A stretch of DNA of 64,000 nt, taken from the NCBI GenBank assembly GCA_963826795.1, contig CAWGYT010000018.1, positions 482,661 through 546,660 of the forward strand, given 5' to 3'. The stretch's first letter is position 1, and every line of letters starts with the position of its first letter. Below are positions 19,887 to 29,556 of the stretch, piece after piece. The translations under genes and the position numbers were made by a program. The notes below the pieces were generated by a model. It was not told the origin of the DNA. It worked only from the letters and a program-made list of their open reading frames with translations, and searched no databases. The DNA comes from CAWGYT01 sp963826795. GTDB lineage: Bacteria > Planctomycetota > Planctomycetia > Pirellulales > Pirellulaceae.

Positions 19887-19970
19887 GTTGGGAAAAGGGG
19901 TCAGGTCCCAAGAGCCGGAACGGCCCTTCGGGTGCTTCGCACGTTTCGGACCTGACCCCTTTTCCCCAAC
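19887..19970. repeat. 84-bp REP-like palindrome, copy 2
   Basis: Same element as 559-641: arms start GTTGGGAAAAGGGGTCAGG and the loop GCCGGAACGGCCCTTCGGG is identical. There is one extra C near the right end, and the inner arm differs slightly. It begins 2 bp after the SecA stop codon on the transcribed side and may act as a transcript-end hairpin. Confidence 0.85.
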
Positions 19971-19971
19971 G

Positions 19972-22022
19972 CTAGTGCGGCGTGTCCAGATACGGGTCCT
20001 GTCCCAACTGACGCTGCATCTCCTTGCGCTGCTTCTCGTGATGCAGCAAGATCATGCGATCCCGCAGATGTCGGCGCTCGACTTTCCGCTGGGCCTTGCG
20101 AAACATGGCGCTGCCGCGTCGAGTCCGCCGGAGCGGCGCTGCAGACGATTGCGCAGTTTTTCGGCTTTCTTCGGCCCGTATCCGCTTTCCAAGATGTCGT
20201 CATCCATCGCCATGAAACGCTGGACCGTGCCCGGATCTCCCTGTCGACCACAACGACCGGCCAACTGGCGGTCGATTCGAGCGGAATCGTGGATCTCGGT
20301 AATGATCACGTGCAGTCCGCCCAGCTCAGCGACGCTTTCCGCCAACTTGATGTCCGTCCCTCGGCCGGCCATGTTGGTCGCGACCGTGACACGTCCGGGC
20401 TGACCGGCCTGGGCCACGATCTCGGCCTCTCGAGCGATGTGCCGGGCGTTAAGGACCTCGTGCACGATCCCTTCCGCCGCCAGCATCCGCGAGAGCAGCT
20501 CGGATTTTTCAATGGTCCGGGTCCCAATCAAGATCGGTCGTGACTGCCGGTGCAGGTCCACCACCTCGCGCACGATATCCCGCCACTTCTGGTCGCCATC
20601 CTTGAAGACGCGATCGGTCAGCTGGACGCGCCGCACAGGTCGATTGGTCGGGATGCGGACGACCAGGGTCTTGTAGATCTTGCGAAACTCGCGAGCCGAC
20701 GTCAGGGCCGTGCCGGTCATTCCCGCCAAGTGCTGATATCGCAGGAAAAGGTCCTGCACGGTGATGCGGGCCGCCTGGCCCGTATCGACCGTAATTTCCA
20801 GTTTCTCTTTGGCCTCGATCGCTTGATGGATCCCGTCCCGCCACTTGCGCCCCTCGGCCAGGCGGCCCGTGAATTCATCCACGATCACGATCTCGCCTTT
20901 GTCGTTGACCACATAGTGCTGCTCGAACAGGAAATCGCGGCGGACCTTCACCGCCCGCTCAATGAATTCGTAGGCATCGATCAGGCCCACGCCGTCCATC
21001 GTCGCGGGCTGTTCCAAGGACCGAACCCTTTGACGACCCTTGGCGGTCAATTCCACTTTCCGCTTTTCGTGGTCGTATTCGTAATCCTCGTCCTCCTCAA
21101 ATTCGCCCGCGACCTCCGCGGCCCACTGATAGCTCGCCCGGATCGATTCCTCATGCTCATCCCCAATCGCGCTGATGATCAGCGGCGTGCGAGCTTCGTC
21201 AATCAGGATGCTGTCCGCTTCGTCCACCAGGCAAAAGTAAGCGTCCCGCTGGACTGGCCGTTCGCCCGCCGGCGCCTTGCCGCTGCCCAACGAATCGAGA
21301 AAATCCAGGCGATCCTGCTTGATCCGGCGGATCACCAAACGGTCGCGGAGAAAATCGAATCCAAACTCCTTGGCTGTGCCGTAGGTAATGTCGCTGGCGT
21401 AGGCGTTCCGCCGCTGGGGTCGACTCATATCGGTCTGGATCACGCCGACTGACAAGCCCAGCATTTGATAAACCGGCCCCATCAATTGGGCGTCGCGGGC
21501 TGCCAGATAATCGTTGACGGTCGCCAGATGGGCTCCTTTGCCGCGTAAGGCGTGGATGTACAACGGGAGGGTCGCGGTCAACGTCTTGCCTTCCCCCGTG
21601 TCCATTTCGGCAATGGAACCGTGAAACAGGGCCATGCCACCCACAGCTTGAACGTCGAAGTGACGCATCCCGAGCGTCCGCTGGGCGGCGGTCCGCACCA
21701 AAGCGAATCCTTGCGGCACTAGCTCGGCCAGCGGTTCCCCGGCCTTGGCCCGATACCGCAACGACAGGCTTTCCTTGCGCAGCGCCTGATCCGAAAGCGA
21801 CTTGTACTGCCGTTCGAAGTCCTCCAAGACCGGCAGCAATGAAATCCAACGGTCAAGTTGCCATTTGGCGCGGCCCTTCAGGAGGGAAGCGGGACGCAGG
21901 GCGGGCTTCGTCCTCCGCCCGGAAACCGCGCCGTTCTCGTCGGAGGCCACCCCGGGCTCGTCGGACGCCGGCCCCAACGCGCCCGCCAATGGATCTTGCG
22001 AGTCATTCACGACTGCATTCAT
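19972..22022 (-). CDS. SecA-family preprotein translocase ATPase, short paralogue (C-terminal frameshift)
   Basis: About 680 residues. ATG 22022 has GAGG 5 nt upstream. The N-terminal extension is Pro/Ala-rich. The motor is complete: MDTGEGKTLTATLPL (Walker A), CLVDEADSILIDEARTPL (DEAD and IDEART), AGMTGTALTSAREF, VATNMAGRGTDIKL and AGRCGRQGDPG. The first frame ends at 20052 after LDAAAPCF. The homologous tail (FRKAQRKVERRHLRDRMIL) continues in another frame to TAG at 19972, so one indel lies near 20105-20120. The protein stops where housekeeping SecA would continue with its helical-wing and zinc tail, about 200 residues shorter. Short SecA paralogues are known in planctomycetes. The downstream HlyD/M50 genes suggest a dedicated export role. 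Confidence 0.88.
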
Positions 22023-22382
22023 GCCAACCTCATGATCCCCTGTGCAATGTCAACTCGACACGGCAACGAGGCGTCGACCCCGCGCTGCACCTCTATCTTA
22101 ACGACTTCAGGACGGCGCGGTGCGCCAAACGTCAGGAGTTCGCCTTGACTGCGTCCCCGTCGCGCTGCGGAACCGGACCTCCCAAGGCACCGCCGACTCG
22201 GAGGCCGGTCGCGCCCGCATTCGTTACAACCCGACAACTGACCCAGATTTACTTAATCGGTACGACCCCGACGGTCGACAAACCTAATGCGATCCGAATC
22301 GTTTCACGCCGAATCCGACCACGTGTGACCCCTGGGAAGGGTTGTGCGGAGAGGAAATCCTTAGCCGTTACGGGAAGCCACG
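22023..22382. other. Divergent intergenic region between secA paralogue and BBP7
   Basis: 360 bp without a convincing gene. It must hold the promoters of both divergent genes, but I could not fix a -35/-10 pair with confidence. There is no repeat or strong hairpin. Confidence 0.5.
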
Positions 22383-23795
22383 ATGTCTGGGACATTTGGA
22401 TTATTGAGTCGCGTGGTGCTGGTAACCGCCTGCGCCCTGGGTGCGGCGGAAATCGCTTCTGCCCAATCGAACGTGGGCCGGGTCAACAGGCTGCGAACCG
22501 CCCCGGAGCGGTCGACGGGCCAGCCCGCGTTGCCGAGGGCCGTGCCAGCTTCCGCCACCGTGCACTCCCCTGCCGTCAATTCACCGGGCGACGTGGTTCC
22601 CGCCTCAATGATGCTGGGCTCCGAGCCAACCATCAGCTGGGAGGAAGGCAGTTGGGACGACGGGGGTTGCGCCGACGGCGGCTGTGAGCCCGGAACAATC
22701 ATGGGCCATCCCGCGCCAATCGGAATCTGTTGCGGATTGCAGCTCTGGGGCCACTTCGAGTACTTGCTCTGGTGGGAGAAGGAAGATCAGCTTCCCGCTC
22801 TCGCCACCACCAGCACACCGGGAACCGCACGGGACAATGCGGGGGTCTTGGGTTTTCCCACGACATCCATTCTGTTTGGGGACGGCGCGGTCGAGGACGC
22901 GGGAGCACTTTCGGGCGGACGACTGACGCTCGGCCTCTGGCTTGGCCAGAATCAGACGACGGGCGTCTTCGGACGCGGCTTTGCGATCGAGGACCATGGC
23001 CAGGAATTCCAAGACGTTTCAACGGGTAGCCCCATCCTGGCGCGACCCTTCTTCAACGCCTTCACGCTCGAGAACGACGCCCTGTTGCTGGGCTTTCCCA
23101 ACCAGATTTCGGGCGACGTGCAGATCACGACCAGCACGCAAACGCAAGGAGCCCAAGCCCTGCTGCGGCGTCTGTGGCGAGTTGGAGGCAACTACCGGAT
23201 GGACTATGTGGCAGGCTATCGCTATCTCGAGGTCGAAAATTCGCTGCGAGTCGATAATTCGCTCCGCTTCATCGATCCCGCCGCCGCATCGTTCGGAACC
23301 AACATCTCGCAGTTCGATCAGTTCGAGATTGACAACGTCTTCCACGGCGGCGAAATCGGACTCATGGGACACTCCGTCGACGGCCGTTGGGTGCTGGATT
23401 TTCTGGCCACCGTCGCCTTCGGCTCGATGCAGAAAACGTCCACGATTACGGGCTCGACCGTGACCAACCCCGCCGTCGGCGGCTCAGTCACCGAGGTGGG
23501 TGGTCTGCTCACGCAAAAGAGTAATCTCGGCGTTTTTCAAGATGACACGTTCACGATCATTCCCGAAGCGACCGTGACGCTGGGCTACTTCGTGACACCT
23601 CGGATGGACCTGTCGGTCGGATACTCGTTCCTGTTCGTCAATCATGTGGCACGCGCCGGCGATATCGTGGATACCTCGATCAACTTGACGCAACGAACCG
23701 GCCCGATCCAGGGTGAAGTCGCTCCCGTCGTTCGCCAAAACGACTCGGAGTACTGGCTGCAAGGTATCAACTTCGGATTGAATTTCCGTTACTAG
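22383..23795 (+). CDS. BBP7 family outer-membrane beta-barrel protein
   Basis: 470 residues. The signal peptide is clear (LLSRVVLVTACALGAAEIASAQ). A Ser/Pro/Asp-rich linker with acidic and Gly repeats (EEGSWDDGGCADGGCEPG) is followed by the BBP7 marker HFEYLLWWEKEDQLP. Alternating beta strands follow (GGRLTLGLWLGQNQTTGVFG; YRMDYVAGYRYLEVENSLRV), and the protein ends in a terminal strand INFGLNFRY with C-terminal aromatic residue, as expected for BAM-dependent insertion. The family is restricted to planctomycetes; its function is unknown. The reading frame is intact. Confidence 0.92.
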   Translation: MSGTFGLLSRVVLVTACALGAAEIASAQSNVGRVNRLRTAPERSTGQPALPRAVPASATVHSPAVNSPGDVVPASMMLGSEPTISWEEGSWDDGGCADGGCEPGTIMGHPAPIGICCGLQLWGHFEYLLWWEKEDQLPALATTSTPGTARDNAGVLGFPTTSILFGDGAVEDAGALSGGRLTLGLWLGQNQTTGVFGRGFAIEDHGQEFQDVSTGSPILARPFFNAFTLENDALLLGFPNQISGDVQITTSTQTQGAQALLRRLWRVGGNYRMDYVAGYRYLEVENSLRVDNSLRFIDPAAASFGTNISQFDQFEIDNVFHGGEIGLMGHSVDGRWVLDFLATVAFGSMQKTSTITGSTVTNPAVGGSVTEVGGLLTQKSNLGVFQDDTFTIIPEATVTLGYFVTPRMDLSVGYSFLFVNHVARAGDIVDTSINLTQRTGPIQGEVAPVVRQNDSEYWLQGINFGLNFRY

Positions 23796-24048
23796 CGCAG
23801 CGTTTCAGCTGAGAATTCGGGCTGCTGCGGGAGGGCGAAGGGGCCGGACGCGACGGCGGGCCCGCGAGCGTTGTTAATCCCGGTCGAGTTGGCAAGCTAC
23901 TCCCACGCCAAGCATTGGCACGAAGCCAATCCTCCCGCCTGACCGATACCATTCTGGCAAGCGCCGCGAGACGCCTCTTCCGCAAGTCGGCGTGACCTCC
24001 CATGCCAAACCATCGCTGAGCAGCTCAGCCAAGGACACAAGGCCCAGT

Positions 24049-27000
24049 ATGTCCGGTCGCCAAGAATCGCTTTTTTCTCGTTTCGCCCTCTGGAAGCGTC
24101 CCCGCAATCGGCGGACGACGGCCGGTCGAGCCGGAGTCGAATCCTTGCAGTTCGAGTCGCTCGAAGGGCGGCGACTGCTCACGACCGCCGATGCGACGCC
24201 CTCCGTGCAAGGAATCGTCTACCTGGATTTCAATGGCGACGGCTCACCGACGTCGGGGGAAGAAGTCGCCGGCGTCACGGTGCAGCTCTTCCAGGATGAC
24301 GGCGACGGGGTGTTCGAGCCCGGAGGTGACGACATCCAGGTCGGTGCGGACCAGGTCACGGATGCCAACGGCCAATACTGTTTCGCGGGAATCGAGGGAA
24401 CGGCGAGTTTTTTCCTGGTCCAGCCCGCGCAGGTCGTGGGCAGCGTCAGCCTGGGTCAACAGGTCAGTGGTCTGCTGTCACCTGGAGCGCCGAATTTACT
24501 GATCGATTCCTTCACGACAACTCAGACGGCTCAGGCCACTCCTCCGGCTCCGTCCTCGGATGGATCGACCCTGGTCTTCGCCGACGAATCGGAGGTGATC
24601 GGCGGCGAGCGCGACCTGTTCGTCGAACTGATCTCGGGCGTCGGCGAGGTGGAACTGCTGGTGAACCCCTTCGGCCTGTTGCCGGTGCTGCAATTCAATT
24701 CGTCCTCGGGCGTACAAGGCGCAGCGATCGTGACGTGGGACGGCCAGGATCTGAACTCCGGTCCGACACCGGACATGGGGTTGAACGGACGCGACCTGAC
24801 CCAGGGCGGCATCAATACGGGGCTTGGCATGGAGATCGGCATCGACCTGGCCGGTTCCGGCGACTCGCTCTCGCTGCGTTTGTACCAAGGCGACGCCAGC
24901 AATTTCTCGGAGGTGATGGCTCCCATTCCCACGACGGACGGGACGGCGACCGCCTACCTCTTCATTCCGTTCACTGATTTTACGGGCCCCGTCAGCGCCG
25001 ACCGACGTGGACGCGATCCAGATGTTCATCGGGAGCGGAGGGGTGCCTTCGGCGGATGGGCAGGTCAACTTCATCGGGGCCGTCGGACCCACGGTTTTTG
25101 ACGTCGAGAACCCCGTCGCGGATTTGGCGATTACCAAGTCGAACAATACCGCCACCGTCGTCCCCGGCGAAGACATTTCCTACGAGATTCTGGTCGAGAA
25201 CCTGGGACCGCTGGATGTCGTGGGCGCCACGGTCGAAGATACGTTTCCCTCGGTCCTCCAAAATCCGATCTACACCAGCACCACGACCGGGACCGTTTCG
25301 GGAAACACCGCGAGCGGCACCGGCAACATCAACGATACGGTCGACATCACGGTCGGCAGCACCCTGACCTACCTGGTCACCGGCTCCGTCGATCCGTCGG
25401 TCACCACGACGATCTCCAATACCGCGACCGTCGCCGTGCCAGAGGGAGTCACGGACCCGGATCCGGACAACAACGCGGATTCGGAGGAGGATACGCCCAC
25501 GCCGCAGGTCGATCTCCGCATCGAAAAGTCCAATGGCGTGACGGAGGTTCGCCCCGGGGATACGTTGACCTATACAATTACGATCACGAACCAAGGTCCG
25601 AGTGACGTCTTGGGGGCCACCGTCAGTGACATCTTTCCGTCCGAGCTCACGGGCGTCAGCTTTTCGAGCACGGTCGTTAGCGGCACGGTCTCGGGCAATA
25701 GCGCCAGCGGGACCGGCAACATCGCCGATACCGTGAACATGGCCGCCGGCAGTGTGCTGCGCTACACCGTGACGGCGACCGTGGCCGATTCGGCGATGGA
25801 TGAATTGGCCAACACGGCCACCGTCGCCGTCCCTGACGGCACGACGGAACTGGATCCCAGTGACAATACCTCGACCGATACCGACATTGTGGTGGACGAA
25901 GTCGACCTCGTGATCACCAAGTCCGACGGAGCGACGACCGCCATCCCCGGCCAAAGCGTGACCTATGAAATCGTGGTCCAGAACCTGGGTCCCCGCGGAG
26001 CGACGGGTGCGGTCGTCAGCGACACGTTTCCGGCCCTCCTCAGCGGCGTCACCTTCTCCAGTTCGGCCACCGGCGGCGCGAGCGGAAATACGGCCAGTGG
26101 CAGCGGAAATCTGAGCGAGACCGTGACGTTGCCCGCCAACAGCTCGATTACCTATCTGGTGACCGGGACAATCGATCCAAGTGCGGTCGGGAACTTGGTC
26201 AACACCGCGACCGTGACCGCTCCTCCCGACGTCGTGGACACCAATCCCGCCAACAATTCGGCGACCGACACCGACACGCTCATCCCGAACGTCGATTTGG
26301 CCGTGACCAAGTCCAATGGTGTGACCAGCGTCGAACCGAACGACGTGCTGACCTACGAGATCACGGTGACGAATAGTGGTCCGAGCGACGTCGTGGGGGC
26401 CCAACTGCAAGATACGTTCCCCAGTGGGTTGATCGGAATCAACTACACGAGCACCGCTCAAGGGGGCGCGTCCGGAAATACCGCGACGGGAACGGGCAAC
26501 TTGAACGAAACGCTCGATCTTCCTCCCGGGTCGTCGATCACCTATTTAGTAAACGCCACCGTATCGGAGTCCGCGACGACCGATATCCTGAACACGGTGA
26601 CCGTCGCTGCCCCCGAGGGGACGGTCGAAACCAACCCGGACAACAACTCCGCCAGCGATCTCGACACCTTGATTCCCGGCGTCGATTTGTCCATTACCAA
26701 GACCAACAACACGGATCGGGTTTTCGCGGGGGGCACGACCACCTATACGATCGTCGTCCGCAACAGCGGGCCCAATCCGGTCACCGGAGCTCAGGTCACG
26801 GATCTCTTCCCCGTCGAACTCGTCACGGTGTCCTACACCAGCGTGGCGACGAATGGCGCCAGCGGTAATACCAACGGCTCGGGCAACATTAACGACACCG
26901 TTAGCATGCCGGTCGGCAGCACGATTACATATACGGCGCAGGCGTCAATCGACCCGAACGCGACCGGACAACTCGTCAACCAGGCGATGGTCACCGCACC

Positions 27001-27445
27001 GGACAACGTGGTCGATCTGAATCCGGACAACATGTCGGCGACGGATGCCGACGCGATCGACATTTTGCTCTCGGAGATCTCGGGCTTCGTCTACGTCGAC
27101 CTGGACAACGACGGCGTGTTTGATGCAAACGAGCCACCGATCCCCGGCGTCGAAATTCTGCTGGAGCAAAACGGAGCGCAAATCAATCAAACCGTGACCA
27201 ACGCCAATGGCGCCTACGACTTTACGGATCTTGTCGCCGGAGTCTATGACGTGCAAGAGATCCAGCCGGCGAACTTCCGCAATGGCAAGACCACAGTCGG
27301 TGGTGGCGTCGGTACGGTGGTCGGACCCGATCGAATTCGTGTCGCGCTCAGTCCTGGTGTCAACGCGAACGAACTGAATTTCGGCGAGCTCTACGAGCAG
27401 CCTTCCAAGCGCGAGCTACTGGCATCGGCCTTCCGCACCACCTAA
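24049..27445 (+). CDS. Large surface protein: LEGRRLL N-terminus, SdrD-B-like domain, five DUF11 repeats (one apparent frameshift)
   Basis: About 1130 residues. ATG 24049 is preferred; GTG 23992 is an in-frame alternative. FESLEGRRLL near residue 40 is the planctomycete extracellular N-terminal motif. An SdrD-B-like domain (YLDFNGDGSPTSGEEVAGVT) and a module of about 300 residues paralogous to the PEP-CTERM protein at 27583-28614 follow. The frame shifts at about 24992 (one extra G). Five DUF11 repeats of about 130 residues then begin at VADLAITKSNN, VDLRIEKSNG, VDLVITKSDG, VDLAVTKSNG and VDLSITKTNN. A last SdrD-B domain (FVYVDLDNDGVFDANEPPIP) ends the protein. DUF11/SdrD-B proteins are adhesin-like stalks, so this is probably displayed on the cell surface. 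Confidence 0.9.
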
Positions 27446-27474
27446 GCACGGACACCGCCTACCCGACGGCGCAG

Positions 27475-27512
27475 AAAAAACCCCTTCGGCCGCGACAAGG
27501 CGACCGGAGGGG
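27475..27512 (-). terminator. Rho-independent terminator for the PEP-CTERM gene
   Basis: On the minus strand a 13-bp GC-rich stem (CCCCTCCGGTCGC with GCGGCCGAAGGGG, two G-U pairs, loop CTTGTC) is followed directly by six T. It lies 70 bp beyond the stop codon of the gene at 27583. On the plus strand no T run follows, so it should not stop the DUF11 gene. Confidence 0.85.
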
Positions 27513-27582
27513 ATCTGCTTCGAGTTCAATTCACGGTGTGGATCGCAGTCGCGCGTGATTGCCCTGCGCCCTTGTTCATCGA

Positions 27583-28614
27583 CTACCGACGACGGCTCAG
27601 ACCCCAAAGCCCGCACAGACCCAGCAGGCCCAGCACGACCGAACCCGGCTCGGGCACCACCTCAAAGTTCTGCGTCAGCGGGCCCGCGGCTCCCAGGTAA
27701 TCGATCTGGGCATCAACCGATCTCGCCTGCTCACCCAGAATCAATTGAATCGCGTTCACACGCGTCGGAGAAACCGATCCGACAAATTCGCTAAACGGCA
27801 AGAAGACCGTCCCGGATGAGGTTCCATCGGTCACGGGAATGACGACCGAGCCCTCGGAGTAATCCGAATCGCTATCGTCGAAAATTCGGATCCGCGCGGT
27901 ATCGCCCGCCCCGGCCGCGTCGATCCCCAAGGCGAACAGGATCCCCTCGTTGATCCCGCCTTGCGTTAAATCAATGTCGCCCAGCCCCAGGCCCGGCGTC
28001 GGGCTCGCAGAATTGTCCGAGCCATCCCACGTGATGATCCCAAGGCCCACGACGCCGGATGTATTGTCGTATTGCAGGACCGCGACGCCAAACGCGTTCG
28101 AACGCAGTCCGACCTCGCCGACACCGCTGACCAGACGCACATACATATCCCGCTCGCCGCCAATGACCGTCGCCATCGGATCGTTCAACGTGGAGGTGGC
28201 AATCGGAGTGAACGAGTCGGCCTTGACTCCTTGATTATTGTCGAAGGCGTCGATGTAGAGATTGGGAATCCCCGGGTTGAGCAACGGACTCACGTCCGCC
28301 GGTACCATCGTGGTGCCGATCGTCTGAGCCGGACGCTCGACGAAGTAACCCGCGTTCGTCATCAGGCTTTCAAAGGTGTACATCCCCGCAGGATCGGTCA
28401 TCATGTCCGGTCCCACCTGGGTATCGGTTCCCGGAGAAAACATTCCGTCCCCATCATCCTGGTAGAGCTTCACCGTCACGCCGGATACGCCCGGACCACC
28501 TCCCTGCAGTGACACCGTACCTTGGATCCCAGGCAGAATGATTGCCCCCAACGCCGGTGAACCCACCAGGCACGCGACGACTGCCAAGGCAGCCATGAAA
28601 TGATTCCGGGTCAT
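27583..28614 (-). CDS. PEP-CTERM sorting-signal protein with SdrD-B-like domain
   Basis: 343 residues from ATG 28614 with GGAG 8 nt upstream; upstream ATGs at 28710 and after give no signal peptide. The signal segment is MAALAVVACLVGSPALG. IQGTVSLQGGGPGVSGVTVK is an SdrD-B/Cna-B-like strand set, followed by the module shared with the DUF11 protein (TQGGINEGILFALGIDAAG). The C-terminus VPEPGSVVLGLLGLCGLWG plus RRR is a textbook PEP-CTERM tail, recognised by exosortase (not in this window). The gene converges with the DUF11 protein and uses its own terminator at 27475. Confidence 0.92.
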   Translation of the reverse strand: MTRNHFMAALAVVACLVGSPALGAIILPGIQGTVSLQGGGPGVSGVTVKLYQDDGDGMFSPGTDTQVGPDMMTDPAGMYTFESLMTNAGYFVERPAQTIGTTMVPADVSPLLNPGIPNLYIDAFDNNQGVKADSFTPIATSTLNDPMATVIGGERDMYVRLVSGVGEVGLRSNAFGVAVLQYDNTSGVVGLGIITWDGSDNSASPTPGLGLGDIDLTQGGINEGILFALGIDAAGAGDTARIRIFDDSDSDYSEGSVVIPVTDGTSSGTVFLPFSEFVGSVSPTRVNAIQLILGEQARSVDAQIDYLGAAGPLTQNFEVVPEPGSVVLGLLGLCGLWGLSRRR

Positions 28615-29115
28615 TAGACTCGCTCCGTTGTTCAACCAACTCGAAGAAGTAAATACAAAGTGCCAACAAGCTGACATACATGAGCTTCGCGTCCTTACCC
28701 GGCTCAACATCCGCCGCGCCGCCAGCGAGCGACGCCCTGGGTCGATTTCCTACCGCCCGCAACAAAAACAAAAAAAAGTGCTCAGCTCGACCTCCGACCC
28801 GCCGCAGTCCCGCAAGACCAACGGCGCGCGCCCGAGAGCGTGCTGAGCACTTTTGTGATGATCTCGAATTCGGGTCGCATTCACTAGCGTCACTCCAACC
28901 GATAAAATCCGGGGCAAATCCGCTTCTTCAATTGCCCATTTTCTCTACGTGTGAGCCTCAGTCTAATCTGAAAACCGGGGGCGTCAAGAGTTTGACGTGG
29001 AATAATCCGCAGAATCCGGTCATCGACTTAAGTCAATCGCAGACAAGTGGTTACATCCGTCGGACCGAAATCGGACGGGGGCCCGGGAGGATCGCGGGAG
29101 GGCGGCCGACGGAGT
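28615..29115. other. 501-bp intergenic region between PEP-CTERM and J-domain genes
   Basis: Both flanking genes read on the minus strand. The region contains the terminator hairpin at 28771-28854 that closes the upstream operon. The A/T-richer 28615-28765 stretch must hold the PEP-CTERM promoter. The remaining 28855-29115 shows nothing I can name. Confidence 0.55.
28771..28854 (-). terminator. Terminator-like hairpin with long internal loop
   Basis: AAAAGTGCTCAGC (28774-28786) and GCTGAGCACTTTT (28842-28854) are perfect 13-nt inverted repeats separated by 55 nt of very G+C-rich sequence. On the minus strand the stem is followed by a run of T (28777 down to 28771) and another T-rich stretch. 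It fits the end of the lepA-to-J-domain operon. The long loop would itself fold, so an attenuator or small RNA is an alternative. Confidence 0.7.
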
Positions 29116-29541
29116 TCACGGGGGGTCGGGGAGCTCGCGTTGCCGGAGGAAGTGGTGGGCCTGCTCGAGGTGCTCCTGAAGTATCAAGAAGCGTCGGATA
29201 TCGCCCCCGCGATCCGGATGCAGTTCCTTCGCCAACCGACGGTACGCCTGCTTGACGTCCTCTTCCGTGCAAGGCATGTTCAGGCCCATGGCCCGCAGGC
29301 AAGGCGGGGTCTCGTCGCGGAGCCAGCTTGGTGTTTCCGCGGTTCGCGCGGTGATGCGGACCAGCATTCCGCGGAGCGCCCGCAAGTAGGCTCGGATATC
29401 CAACACCGTCAGCCAGTAGCCGATCAATGGGAGGAAGATGATGGCGAGCACAAACAGGACCAGTCCGATCCGATCGACCGGATCGGGCCAGGCGGCTTGA
29501 GCAAAAACGAGCGTCAGGCAGCAAGGGCTCACGATGGACAT
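29116..29541 (-). CDS. Membrane-anchored J-domain protein
   Basis: 141 residues from ATG 29541. One TM helix (IGLVLFVLAIIFLPLIGYWL) is followed by a cytoplasmic J domain: GLNMPCTEEDVKQAYRRLAK then LHPDRGGDIRRFLILQEHLE, with the HPD tripeptide needed to stimulate DnaK. There is no Gly/Phe or zinc-finger region, so it is a type III J protein that would recruit DnaK to the membrane. It lies 15 bp after lptB and is probably in the same operon. Confidence 0.88.
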   Translation of the reverse strand: MSIVSPCCLTLVFAQAAWPDPVDRIGLVLFVLAIIFLPLIGYWLTVLDIRAYLRALRGMLVRITARTAETPSWLRDETPPCLRAMGLNMPCTEEDVKQAYRRLAKELHPDRGGDIRRFLILQEHLEQAHHFLRQRELPDPP

Positions 29542-29556
29542 CCCGCAGGATCGCGT

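Noticed and set aside
28650..28700. Sigma-54 promoter upstream of the PEP-CTERM gene
   Set aside because: A TTGGCAC -24-like box is present on the minus strand, but the GC of the -12 element is missing at the right spacing.
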